A stretch of 64,000 bases of DNA from an uncultured Oscillospiraceae bacterium (GCA_947625845.1 CANQQB010000004.1:1-64000); one strand, 5' to 3'; counted from the stretch's first letter, positions 8,421-17,649 are shown. The notes: a model not told the origin generated them from the sequence alone. Made by a program: numbers and translations.

Positions 8421-8909
8421 ATGAAAAAGTTCTTCAAAGAGTTCAAGGAATTTGCCACCAGGGGCAACGTCATCGACCTGGCCGTGGGCGTCATCATCGG
8501 CGCGGCGTTCCAGAAGATCGTGACCTCAGCCGTCAACGACCTGTTCATGCCGCTCATCGGCTTCATCACCGGCAATTCCAACTTCAACGACGCGTTCGTG
8601 ATACTCCGGCTGCCGGAGGGGGTGGAGGCGTCCCAGGTCACCAGCCTGGCCACCGCCACGGAGCTGGGCGTGACCACGTTCAACTACGGCGCGTTCATCT
8701 CCGCGGTCATCGACTTTGTGATCATGGCCTTCGTCATCTTCCTGATGGTCAAGGCACTGAACAAGGCAAGCTCCCTGCGCAAACACAAGGAGGAAGCCCC
8801 CGCCGCGCCGACAACTAAAATCTGCCCCTTCTGCCTGTCCGAGATACCCTACGGCGCGAAAAAGTGCGCCCACTGTGCCTCCGATTTGACGGAGACGGCG
8901 GACGCGTGA
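8421..8909 (+). CDS. mscL: large-conductance mechanosensitive channel with C-terminal zinc ribbon
   Basis: KKFFKEFKEFATRGNVIDLAVGVIIGAAFQKIVTSAVNDLFMPLIGFITG; C-terminal ICPFCLSEIPYGAKKCAHCASDL. Confidence 0.95.
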   Translation: MKKFFKEFKEFATRGNVIDLAVGVIIGAAFQKIVTSAVNDLFMPLIGFITGNSNFNDAFVILRLPEGVEASQVTSLATATELGVTTFNYGAFISAVIDFVIMAFVIFLMVKALNKASSLRKHKEEAPAAPTTKICPFCLSEIPYGAKKCAHCASDLTETADA

Positions 8910-8916
8910 GGAAAAG

Positions 8917-9423
8917 ATGCAGGACGAGCTGCAATTATATATTCCCCGTCCGGAGGACGGCTGGTTTTACGTGCGAATGATGTCCGACCCGGCGACGATG
9001 GCCTATAACGCGCCATGGTTCCCGCCGGACGGGTGCATCCCGGAGCCGGAAGAGGAATGGCGGAGATTGCAGCAGTCCTTTATCGGGAAGGAGCCGGAGC
9101 GGTTCTACGCCTTCTTGCAGCGGAGAGGCGACGGGGCGTTTGTGGGAGACGTGAATTACCACTATAACGCCGGGCAAGGCTGGCATGATATGGGGATCGT
9201 GGTCTATGCCCCGGAGCGGGGAAAAGGATACGGCGGGCAGGGCCTTCGGCTGCTGCTGGACCGGGCGTTCAAGGTGGATGGCGTTTCCCGGCTGCACAAC
9301 GATTTTGAGACGACCAGGGACGCGGCGTACCATATCCACCGGGCGGCGGGTTTCCGGGAAGCGGGTGTCGCCGACGGGTGCGTCCAGCTGGAGTTAACAC
9401 GGGAGGAATATTTAAAAGGATAA
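8917..9423 (+). CDS. GNAT family N-acetyltransferase
   Basis: DMGIVVYAPERGKGYGGQGLRLLLDRAF acetyl-CoA binding motif. Confidence 0.8.
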   Translation: MQDELQLYIPRPEDGWFYVRMMSDPATMAYNAPWFPPDGCIPEPEEEWRRLQQSFIGKEPERFYAFLQRRGDGAFVGDVNYHYNAGQGWHDMGIVVYAPERGKGYGGQGLRLLLDRAFKVDGVSRLHNDFETTRDAAYHIHRAAGFREAGVADGCVQLELTREEYLKG

Positions 9424-9425
9424 AA

Positions 9426-9451
9426 AGGCGCGGCCGATAGCCGCGCCTGTT
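9426..9451 (+). terminator. rho-independent-like terminator
   Basis: GGCGCGGC-CGATA-GCCGCGCC followed by TGTTTTC. Confidence 0.7.
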
Positions 9452-9459
9452 TTCATATT

Positions 9460-9968
9460 GAAGCCTCCCCTGTGCAAGGGGAGGGGGACCGCGCGAAGCG
9501 CGGTGGAAGGGTTGTCTGTCATCCGACGTTACAACCCTCCAGTCACGCTAACGCGTGACAGCCCCCCTTACACAGGGGGGCCGTTCGATTAGGAAGCGGC
9601 TGACGCCGCTAAATCAAATTGCCGCCCGGAGGGCGGCAACCATATTGAACGGCCCCTTTGTGTAAAGGGGGGCTGTCGCCGCGCCTTTAGGCGGTGACTG
9701 GGGGATTGTCCTTGGACGTACGGCAATCCCCCCGAGCCGCCATACGGCGGCCCACCCCCCTTTGACAAGGGGGGCTTTCGATAAGGTAAAGGGATTTAAA
9801 ATCCAACGCTGTCCACGGCGTGAGCCGGGGACACCTTTGACGGGGGCGGGGACACTATTGTTACAACCCTCCAGTCACGCTAACGCGTGACAGCCCCCCT
9901 TACACAGGGGGCGTTCAATAAGGAAATATTAAAATCCAACGCGTCCCCGGCGGAGCCGGGGACACCTT
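9460..9968. repeat. ~500-bp composite array of palindromic intergenic repeat modules
   Basis: At least eight palindromic modules (CCTCCCCTGTGCAAGGGGAGG, CACGCTAACGCGTG twice, CCCCCCTTACACAGGGGGG, GCCGCCCGGAGGGCGGC, CCCCCCTTTGACAAGGGGGGC, GTCCCCGGCGGAGCCGGGGAC) joined by CGATAAGG/CAATAAGGA connectors. Confidence 0.9.
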
Positions 9969-10787
9969 TTATTTTCCCATGGTTTTTGTCTTTTCCACGG
10001 CGGCGAGCACCGCGTCGGAGGCGGCGGCGCGGAAGGCGGAGCGCTCCAGGGTCAGCACACCCTGGATGGTGGAGCCGCCGGGAGAGCATACCGCGTCCTT
10101 CAATGCGCCGGGATGACGGCCGTCGGCCTGGGCCAGAGCGGCCGCGCCCTCCACCGCCGCGGCGGCGTAGGCAAGAGCCTTGGCGCGGGGCATGCCGTAG
10201 GCAACGGCTCCGTCGGACAGCGCCTCAATGAACATATAGGCAAACGCCGGGGTGCACCCGCCGATCACGCTGGCCACGTCCATCAAATGCTCCGGGCAGG
10301 CGTCCCACACACCCGCGCCGGCCATGGCGGCGATCAGCGCCGGGGCATCCTCGGGAAGCGTGTCCTTTTCGCACCAGGCCACAAGTCCCTTGCCTACGCC
10401 TACGGGGGTGTTGGGACAAAGGCGTATCACCGGCCAGTCATGGCCGGCCAGACGCTGGATGGCGGCGGTGTCCAGCCCCGCGGCCATAGACACCAGCACA
10501 AAATGGTCCTGCTTCTGATAGTCCTGCTCCCGGTGGGCCAGCGCCGGGGCGATCTCCGCCAGGCACGCGGCCATGTCGTAGGGCTTCACGCCCAGAAAGA
10601 TGTATTTCGCCGTGGACGCCACGGTCCTGGCGTCGCCGGCGGCGCAGCCAAGCTCCTGGGCCAGGGCCGCCGCCTTTTCCGGCGTGCGGTTGGCCAGGAC
10701 GATGCGCTTGGGGGAGGTGGCCTTCACGGCGGCGCGGGCCAGGGCTCCGCCCATGTTGCCCACGCCGATGAATCCCAATTGGTACAT
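9969..10787 (-). CDS. proC: pyrroline-5-carboxylate reductase
   Basis: LGFIGVGNMGGALARA, IRLCPNTPVGVGKG, DAVCSPGGSTIQGVLTLE motifs. Confidence 0.93.
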   Translation of the reverse strand: MYQLGFIGVGNMGGALARAAVKATSPKRIVLANRTPEKAAALAQELGCAAGDARTVASTAKYIFLGVKPYDMAACLAEIAPALAHREQDYQKQDHFVLVSMAAGLDTAAIQRLAGHDWPVIRLCPNTPVGVGKGLVAWCEKDTLPEDAPALIAAMAGAGVWDACPEHLMDVASVIGGCTPAFAYMFIEALSDGAVAYGMPRAKALAYAAAAVEGAAALAQADGRHPGALKDAVCSPGGSTIQGVLTLERSAFRAAASDAVLAAVEKTKTMGK

Positions 10788-10880
10788 ACAGTGCTCTCCT
10801 TTTTATATTTTCGCTGTCCCATGAATGGGACAGGTCAGGTTGCGTAAAGTCTTGGAACGTGTTACAATGTTCGCCGTACC

Positions 10881-11591
10881 TCACCAGGGGTCCGGCGTGG
10901 TCGTCTCGGCGCCGGCGGCCTGCACCGCGGCGAAGGCCAGTACCCGCGTGGGGTCCAGGCAGCCGTCAGATAGTCCCAGTGCCCGGAAGGCGATGGGCAG
11001 CTCCGTACAGGCCAGCAGCACCGTCTCGGCGCCTTGACCGCGCACGTCGGCCAGAATGTCCTCCACGGGGATGTCCGAAAGGGGCACAGTGGGAGCCTTC
11101 ACCCCGTCGTAGATAAGGCGCATGACCTGGCGCTGCATGGCTTGACCGGGGTATACGGCCCGGACGCCGGCATCGGCCAGGGCCGTCTCATATACGCCGC
11201 TGCGGACCGTGCCGTCCGTGGCAAGAACGCCGGCGGTCTTGATCCCCGCCTTTTGCAGCACGGCGGCCGTCAGGCGGGGCATGTGCAGCACCGGGACGGG
11301 CACAGACGCGGCCACGTCGGCATAGAAATAGTGGGCGGTGTTGCAGGGCATGAGCAACAGCTCCGCGCCGGCGGAGACAAGGCGGCGGGCGCTCTTGACC
11401 ATCTCCGGCACCGGGTCCGGTCCGCCGCTCAAGATGGCCGCCGTCCGGTCAGGGATGGCGGTGTTCACGTCGGCGAGCACGTGGATGTGGTCCTGGTCCC
11501 GCGCGGCCCTGGTCAGGGCGATGATCTTCTCCATCAGGTCGCAGGTGGCCGCCGGCCCCATGCCGCCGATGATACCGACAGTTTTCGTCAT
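10881..11591 (-). CDS. aspartate/glutamate racemase family protein
   Basis: MTKTVGIIGGMGPAATCDLMEKI, LLMPCNTAHYF, VLLACTELPIAF. Confidence 0.88.
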   Translation of the reverse strand: MTKTVGIIGGMGPAATCDLMEKIIALTRAARDQDHIHVLADVNTAIPDRTAAILSGGPDPVPEMVKSARRLVSAGAELLLMPCNTAHYFYADVAASVPVPVLHMPRLTAAVLQKAGIKTAGVLATDGTVRSGVYETALADAGVRAVYPGQAMQRQVMRLIYDGVKAPTVPLSDIPVEDILADVRGQGAETVLLACTELPIAFRALGLSDGCLDPTRVLAFAAVQAAGAETTTPDPW

Positions 11592-11667
11592 ATGTCCGCC
11601 TCCTGTCGTCCCTATTTTAGGCGCGGCGGGGGCGAACGTCAAGAAGGATTTGTGAAAGGAACCCTCT

Positions 11668-12483
11668 ATGGACACACGGCCCATCGGCATATTCGACTCC
11701 GGTCTGGGCGGGCTCACCGCCGTGGGGGCGCTGGTCAAGGCGGCTCCATGGGAGAGCTTCGTCTACCTGGGGGACACGGCCAACGCGCCGTATGGGGACA
11801 GGACGCCGGCGGAACTGGCGGCGCTGTCCGGCCACAACATCCGGTTTTTGCTGTCCCGAAACGTGAAGGCCATTTTGGTGGCGTGCAATACCTCCACCTC
11901 CAACGCTATGGACGCTATGGTACGCCAAGCGCGAGGCACGCCGGTGCTCGGCGTGATAAGCGCGGCGGCGGCTGAGGCGGCTTCCGGCACAAAAACGGGC
12001 CGCATCGCCGTGCTGGCCACGGCCGCCACGGTGCGAAGCGGGGCCTATGAGCGGGCGATACGCGCGCTCTTGCCTGAGGCGGAGGTCACGGCGGTGGCGT
12101 GCCCCAGGCTGGTGCCGCTCATCGAGGGCGGGCACGCGGACCCGTCGGACCCGGCGCTGTTGGCGGCCGTGGAGGCATACGCGGCGCCGGTGCGGCAGGC
12201 CGGTGCGGACACGGTGATATTGGGCTGTACCCACTATCCCATCGTGAGAGCGGCCATCGAATCGGCGCTGGCGCCGGGCACGGCGCTGGTGGACTCCGGG
12301 GCCGCGTCCGTGGGCACGCTGCTGGCAGAGCTTTCCGCGCGGGACGCGCTGGGGGACAAAAAAAGCGCCGGGGCGCGGCAGTTTTTTTGCAGCGCGCGGC
12401 GGGAGGATCTCGCCCGCCACGGGGCCGCTTTTCTGGGCTGGCAAATGGAGCGGGTAGACCAGATCGACATCGGGCGGTTTTAG
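11668..12483 (+). CDS. murI: glutamate racemase
   Basis: PIGIFDSGLGGLTAVGAL, YLGDTANAPYGDRT, LVACNTSTSNAM, VILGCTHYPIV. Confidence 0.95.
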   Translation: MDTRPIGIFDSGLGGLTAVGALVKAAPWESFVYLGDTANAPYGDRTPAELAALSGHNIRFLLSRNVKAILVACNTSTSNAMDAMVRQARGTPVLGVISAAAAEAASGTKTGRIAVLATAATVRSGAYERAIRALLPEAEVTAVACPRLVPLIEGGHADPSDPALLAAVEAYAAPVRQAGADTVILGCTHYPIVRAAIESALAPGTALVDSGAASVGTLLAELSARDALGDKKSAGARQFFCSARREDLARHGAAFLGWQMERVDQIDIGRF

Positions 12484-12493
12484 GAGGCGCGTC

Positions 12494-13483
12494 ATGGCAA
12501 AGTCGGCAAACCAGAAACTGAAGCTGTTATACCTGTGCCGGTATCTGCTGCGCCGGTCGGACGAGGACCATCCGGTGACGGTGGCGCAGATGATCGACTA
12601 CCTGGCCCAGCAGGACATCGCCGCGGAGCGAAAGAGCATCTATGACGACATGGAGGCCCTGCGGCTGTTCGGCCTGGACGTACAGGCCGTGCGGGTGGGG
12701 TCCGCCACCGGGTATTTCATCGGCCAGCGGGATTTCCAATTGCCGGAGTTGAAGCTGCTGGTGGACGCGGTGCAGTCGTCCCGGTTCATCACGGAGAGGA
12801 AGTCCCTGGAGCTCATAGGCAAGCTGGAAAACCTTGCCAGCGAGCACCAGGCGGTGGAGCTGAACCGGCAGGTGTACGTCCGGGGGCGTATCAAGACCAT
12901 GAACGAGTCCATCTATTATAACGTGGACGAGATACACGCCGCCATCGACGGGGACAGGGCCATCACGTTCAAGTACTTCGACTGGGGCGTGGACAAAAAG
13001 CGTGTCTGGCGCAAGGAGGGCAAGCGCTACGCCGTGAGCCCCTGGGCGCTGATGTGGGACAACGAGAACTATTATCTCATCGCCTACGACCCGGCGGCCG
13101 GGGACATCCGCCACTACCGGGTGGACAAGATGAGCGCCATCGCGCAGACGGACAAGCCCCGTCAGGGGGCGGAGGCCTTCAAAAAGCTGGATATGGCCGC
13201 CTATTCCAACAGCCACTTCGGCATGTTCTCCGGGCAGGTGCAGACCGTGCGCTTAAGCTTTGAAAACGCACTGGCCGGACCGGTGGTGGACCAGTTCGGC
13301 GCGGACGCGCATTTATCGCCGCTGGATGACGAGCACTTCTCCGTCACGGTGAACGTGGCGGTGAATGTGCAGTTTTTCGGCTGGCTGGGGGGCTTCGGGA
13401 CGCGGGCAAAAATTTTAGCCCCCGCCACGGCGGCGGAGGCTATGCGGGACCACGCAAGGGCGTTGGCGGCGCTGTATGATTAG
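12494..13483 (+). CDS. WYL domain transcriptional regulator with N-terminal HTH
   Basis: QMIDYLAQQDIAAERKSIYDDMEALRLFGLDV; ITFKYFDWGVDKKRVWRKEGKRYAVSPWALMWDNENYYLIAYD. Confidence 0.9.
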   Translation: MAKSANQKLKLLYLCRYLLRRSDEDHPVTVAQMIDYLAQQDIAAERKSIYDDMEALRLFGLDVQAVRVGSATGYFIGQRDFQLPELKLLVDAVQSSRFITERKSLELIGKLENLASEHQAVELNRQVYVRGRIKTMNESIYYNVDEIHAAIDGDRAITFKYFDWGVDKKRVWRKEGKRYAVSPWALMWDNENYYLIAYDPAAGDIRHYRVDKMSAIAQTDKPRQGAEAFKKLDMAAYSNSHFGMFSGQVQTVRLSFENALAGPVVDQFGADAHLSPLDDEHFSVTVNVAVNVQFFGWLGGFGTRAKILAPATAAEAMRDHARALAALYD

Positions 13484-13587
13484 AATACTAAGCGGCAAAT
13501 GGCATCCATCCAGCCCTCGGCGGTGAAGGCCAGGATAAGCACGCCCCAGAACAGGATATGGTTGAGTACTTTCTTTTTCTTTGACAT
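13480..13587 (-). CDS. 35-aa small hydrophobic protein (not in ORF track)
   Basis: ATG with AAGGAGG RBS; MSKKKKVLNHILFWGVLILAFTAEGWMDAICRLVF, single TM-like segment; overlaps WYL stop by 4 nt. Confidence 0.6.
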   Translation of the reverse strand: MSKKKKVLNHILFWGVLILAFTAEGWMDAICRLVF

Positions 13588-13675
13588 CGGAATGACCCTC
13601 CTTTTTGGTTATGACAGCAGGATACCCCGCGGTCAGTCCCAAAAAACGGACAGCAGCGGGGCGGAGGAATGAATT

Positions 13676-14563
13676 ATGGATAAAATGCAGACGGAAAACG
13701 GCTATGGGGTGCTGTTCATCGTGGCCACACCCATCGGCAACGCCCGGGATATGAGCCCGCGGGGCATGGATATTTTGGAGCGGGCCGACGTGATCGCCGC
13801 GGAGGACACCCGCCGGAGCGTGGTGCTTTTGAACAAGCTGGGCATCCGGGCCGGGAAGCTGGCCAGCAACCACAAGTTCAACGAGCACGGCAAGGCCAGA
13901 TATTTCGTCGACCTTTTGAAGGCCGGCCAAAGCGTGGCGGTGATCACCGATGCGGGCACGCCGTGCATCTCCGACCCCGGCAACGAGCTGATAAAAAGCG
14001 CCGTGGCGGAGGGCGTGCGGGTCGTTGGCGTGCCGGGAGCCTGCGCGGCGGTGACGGCTCTGAGCGTGTCCGGGTTCGACCTGAGCGCGTTCGTGTTCCG
14101 GGGGTTCTTCCCGCGGGAGAACGCGGACAGGGGACGGCTGCTGGACCAAATGCGCCGGAGCGCGGTGCGGACCCAGGTGTTTTACGAGTCGCCAAAGCGG
14201 GTGATGGACGCGGTGGAGTACTTCATCCGAGAGGCGGTAACCTGTCAGATGTGCCTGTGCAACGACCTGACCAAGCTGCATGAGGCGGCGTTCCGTGGCG
14301 CGCCGAGCGAGGTGCGGGACCAATTGCTGGCAAAAGGGGAGTATGAGAAGGGGGAGTTCTGCCTGGTGGTGGAGCTGGCGGAGGAATACCTGGAACCAAA
14401 GCAGGAGCACGTGGTGAGCCCGGAGGCGCTGCTGGTGGACGCCATGGTGCGGGAGAATTGCCGGGCCAAAGACGCCATCAAAGCGGTGCTGGCCGACGAG
14501 GCCAACACGTATAGCAAGAATGAGCTGTATGCGGCGAGTTTGAGGTTGAAAGAGATGTTTTGA
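13676..14563 (+). CDS. rsmI: 16S rRNA (cytidine(1402)-2'-O)-methyltransferase
   Basis: LFIVATPIGNARDMSPRGMDILERADVIAAEDTR, ITDAGTPCISDPG, VGVPGACAAVTALSVSG, FRGFFPR. Confidence 0.95.
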   Translation: MDKMQTENGYGVLFIVATPIGNARDMSPRGMDILERADVIAAEDTRRSVVLLNKLGIRAGKLASNHKFNEHGKARYFVDLLKAGQSVAVITDAGTPCISDPGNELIKSAVAEGVRVVGVPGACAAVTALSVSGFDLSAFVFRGFFPRENADRGRLLDQMRRSAVRTQVFYESPKRVMDAVEYFIREAVTCQMCLCNDLTKLHEAAFRGAPSEVRDQLLAKGEYEKGEFCLVVELAEEYLEPKQEHVVSPEALLVDAMVRENCRAKDAIKAVLADEANTYSKNELYAASLRLKEMF

Positions 14564-14570
14564 AATTGTT

Positions 14571-14753
14571 CTCTCCCTCAGTCAGCGCGAAGCGCTGACA
14601 GCCCCCTCGTCAGAGGGGGCCGGCCCCGTTGGGGCCGATTTCGGGGGCAAAGCCCCCGCCTCCCCCTGACGGGGGAGGTGGCCCGGCGGCAGCCGGGTCG
14701 GAGGGAGAGAAACATTAAAATCCAACGCTGTCCCCGGCAAAGACGGGGACACC
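14571..14753. repeat. full-length nested-palindrome element (~140 bp) plus GTCCCCGGC module
   Basis: CTCTCCCTCAGTCAGCGCGAAGCGCTGAC ... GGAGGGAGAG; matches reverse complement of 62466-62606. Confidence 0.9.
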
Positions 14754-14791
14754 TTCTTGATCGGAGGGCGGCTTTGAAAAAGGAGTGCGTT

Positions 14792-16060
14792 ATGCGTATC
14801 GACATCCTCACATTGTTTCCCGACGCGGTGCGGCCTATGATGGAGGCCTCCATTCTGGGCAGAGCGGCCAGGAAAGGTCTTATTGAGATCAACTGCGTGC
14901 AGATACGGGACTTCACCGACAACAAACAGCAGCAGGTGGACGATTACCCCTACGGCGGCGGCTGGGGCTGCGTCATGATGGCACAGCCCTTAAAATCCTG
15001 CCTGGACTGGGTGGCGGAGCAGGCCGGCGAGAGGAAACGCCGGGTCATCTACATGTCCCCCCAGGGGGCCCGGTTCGACCAGGGCCACGCCCGGCGGCTG
15101 GTCAATAACTACGACCACCTGGTGCTGGTCTGCGGCCACTATGAGGGCGTGGACGAGCGGTTCATCGAGAAGTGCTGCGACGAGGAGCTGAGCGTGGGGG
15201 ATTTCGTGCTCACCGGCGGGGAGATACCGGCCATGGCCGTGGCGGACAGCGTGTGCCGCATGGTGCCGGGTGTGCTGTCCGACCCGGCGTGCTATATGGG
15301 AGAGAGCCACTGGGAGGGGCTGTTGGAGTACCCCCAGTACACCAGGCCAGACGTGTGGGAGGGTCTGGCGGTGCCGGAGGTGCTGCGCCGGGGGGACCAC
15401 CGGGACGTTGACCTGTGGCGGCGGGAACAGCAGCTCATCCGTACCAAGGAGCGACGGCCCGACCTCTTCGACGCCTTCCAGCCTCAGACCGAGGCGGATA
15501 AATTGACCGTGGCCCGGCTCACCGGCCGGGAAAAGCTCCGCTATGACTGCCGCGCGGCCACGGTGGAGGACATCCCGGATCTACTCGCCATCACGGCCGA
15601 GGCCAGCGCGTATATGAAGGCGTGCGGCGTGGACCAGTGGCAGGACGATTTCCCCAACGAGGCCGTCTTCCGCCGGGACATTACAGAGGGGTCCTGCTGG
15701 CTGTTCACCCATGAGGACGCTCCCGCCGGGGTGATCACGCTGTATCTCCGGCCGGAGCCGGACTACGCCGCCATCGACGGGGCGTGGAAGACCGCGGACG
15801 GCGCCGCTTACGCCACCATCCACCGGACGGCGGTGAAGGCCGCCTACCGGGGCCGGGGTCTGGCGGACGAGATGATGCAGCTTTGCGAGGATTTGGCGTT
15901 GGGCCGTGGATATGGCAGCGTGCGGGTGGATACCCACGCGGACAACAAGACCATGCGGCGGCTCTTGGAGCGGCGGGGGTATGGATATTGCGGCAAGGTG
16001 ACGCTCACGGACACGGTGGAGCACGACCCCGTGCGGGTGTGTTACGAGAAGGTGTTTTGA
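14792..16060 (+). CDS. trmD: tRNA (guanosine(37)-N1)-methyltransferase TrmD fused to a C-terminal GNAT acetyltransferase domain
   Basis: MRIDILTLFPDAV, DDYPYGGGWGCVMMAQP, GHYEGVDERFI, SVGDFVLTGGEIPAM, YTRPDVW; then in-frame RYDCRAATVEDIPDLLAI...VKAAYRGRGLADEMMQLCEDLALGRG..DTHADNKTMRRLLERRGYGYCG. Confidence 0.93.
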   Translation: MRIDILTLFPDAVRPMMEASILGRAARKGLIEINCVQIRDFTDNKQQQVDDYPYGGGWGCVMMAQPLKSCLDWVAEQAGERKRRVIYMSPQGARFDQGHARRLVNNYDHLVLVCGHYEGVDERFIEKCCDEELSVGDFVLTGGEIPAMAVADSVCRMVPGVLSDPACYMGESHWEGLLEYPQYTRPDVWEGLAVPEVLRRGDHRDVDLWRREQQLIRTKERRPDLFDAFQPQTEADKLTVARLTGREKLRYDCRAATVEDIPDLLAITAEASAYMKACGVDQWQDDFPNEAVFRRDITEGSCWLFTHEDAPAGVITLYLRPEPDYAAIDGAWKTADGAAYATIHRTAVKAAYRGRGLADEMMQLCEDLALGRGYGSVRVDTHADNKTMRRLLERRGYGYCGKVTLTDTVEHDPVRVCYEKVF

Positions 16061-16065
16061 AATGG

Positions 16066-16374
16066 AACAACCCTTCCGTCAGCGCCTTTAGGCGGTGACA
16101 GCTCTCTTTACACAAGGGAGCCGTTCGTCGGAGCACGCACAGCTAGGCCGGGATTCGCCGCAAGCGGCAAATCCCGGATAGCGTGCGGCTCTTCCTCTCC
16201 CCACGCGGTAAGCGTACCGCGTGGGGACCCCAGACAATAAGGAAGAGGATTTAAATATCTCTCCCTCAGTCAGCGCGGAGCGCTGACAGCCCCCTCGTCA
16301 GAGGGGGCCGCGCTGCGGCGCGAGGGGCATGAGGATTAAAATCCAACGCTGTCCCCGGCTTTGCCGGGGACACC
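16066..16374. repeat. composite intergenic repeat array with long variable hairpins
   Basis: Same architecture as 6078-6302 (long imperfect hairpin 16131-16191, perfect hairpin 16199-16226, identical 34-nt connector 16234-16267). Confidence 0.88.
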
Positions 16375-17565
16375 TTATACGCTCACGTCTTTGGAATTGC
16401 GCACATATTTCTTCGTGTACAGCAGCACCGCGTCGCCGGGTTGGAGGCGGAAGCCGCCGTCCGGGACCTGGGAATGGCCGTCACGGGTGACCGTTACAAT
16501 GAGGCTCCGGCGGGACAGGTCCAGGTCCCGGACACGCTGGCCTACCCAGGGATTTTTCTTCCGCAGGACCACGCGCTTTAAGTCGATGCCCAGCTCGTCC
16601 TGGCCGGTCTGGGACCCCAGGACCAGATTGTCCCCCGGTTGCAGGACCGTGTCCGGCCGGGGGGTCAGGGCTCCGTCGCCCCGCTGGACGATGGCCGGGA
16701 ACAGGTCCGGCGGCAGGGGAAGCTCTCTAAGCGCCTTGCCCGTCCAGGGGTGGTCCGGTCCCAATTCAAGGCGCACAAAGCGCACGTCCAGCCCCGTGGC
16801 CTCCAGCTGCTCCAGGCGGTGGTACTGCTCCACGAAGCCGGCGGACAGGATGCCGGTGGGGATGGCCACCATGCCCACGCCGAGAAACGTCAGGATCATG
16901 CCGAATACCCGGCCCGCCATGGTGACCGGGTAGATGTCCCCGTAGCCCACGGTGAGCAGCGTGGACACCGCCCACCACATGCCGGAAAAGGCGTTTTGGA
17001 ATACCTCCGGCTGTGCCTGATGCTCCAGGCCGTACATGATGAGGGACGAGGCCGTCATCAGCACCAGGATGATGAAGATGGAGCTCAATAGCTGGTCCCG
17101 CTTGCTGCGCAGGACCGCGCCGATCACGTTCAGCGCGTCATAGTAGGCGTTGATCTGGAAAAGCCGCAATATGCGCACGACGCGGAACATCCGGAACGCC
17201 ACCGCTCCCTGGGGCAGGAAGACGGGCAGATAGTAGGGGAAGAAGCTCAAAAGGTCGACGATGCCGTTGAAGGAAGTCATGTACCGGAGCGAGGCGCGAA
17301 GCTTTCCCGTGCCCGGATAGAGAAACTCCGCCGTCCACACCCGCAGGAGATACTCCGCCGTGAAGGCGTACACCGTCACCTGGTCGATGCGGGCGATCAG
17401 GCCGTGGTAGGGCTTGGAGACCTCAAACGTGGCAAAGATGGCGATGAACAGGTTCAGCAGGATCATGAAGATCAGCGCCAAGTCAAAAAGCCGGCTGGGC
17501 CAGTCGTCCCGCTTGCCGATCTGGATGATGTCGAATATGCGCTTTTTCCGCTGCCGCAGGGTCAT
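16375..17565 (-). CDS. voltage-gated-like potassium channel with C-terminal TrkA-C/RCK-type domain
   Basis: Six TM-like segments; selectivity filter STLLTVGYGDIYPVT; C-terminal GKALRELPLPPDLFPAIVQRGDGALTPRPDTVLQPGD. Confidence 0.9.
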   Translation of the reverse strand: MTLRQRKKRIFDIIQIGKRDDWPSRLFDLALIFMILLNLFIAIFATFEVSKPYHGLIARIDQVTVYAFTAEYLLRVWTAEFLYPGTGKLRASLRYMTSFNGIVDLLSFFPYYLPVFLPQGAVAFRMFRVVRILRLFQINAYYDALNVIGAVLRSKRDQLLSSIFIILVLMTASSLIMYGLEHQAQPEVFQNAFSGMWWAVSTLLTVGYGDIYPVTMAGRVFGMILTFLGVGMVAIPTGILSAGFVEQYHRLEQLEATGLDVRFVRLELGPDHPWTGKALRELPLPPDLFPAIVQRGDGALTPRPDTVLQPGDNLVLGSQTGQDELGIDLKRVVLRKKNPWVGQRVRDLDLSRRSLIVTVTRDGHSQVPDGGFRLQPGDAVLLYTKKYVRNSKDVSV

Positions 17566-17649
17566 CCCGGTCACCTTCTTATCATGCTGTTGCGGGCAGG
17601 TCAATGTCAGACCTGCCCGCTTTGCTTATTTTTTCCCAAAATGGGAAAT

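Noticed and set aside
9460-9968. CRISPR array
   Set aside because: Palindromic modules are not identical direct repeats, spacing is irregular and no cas genes are present.
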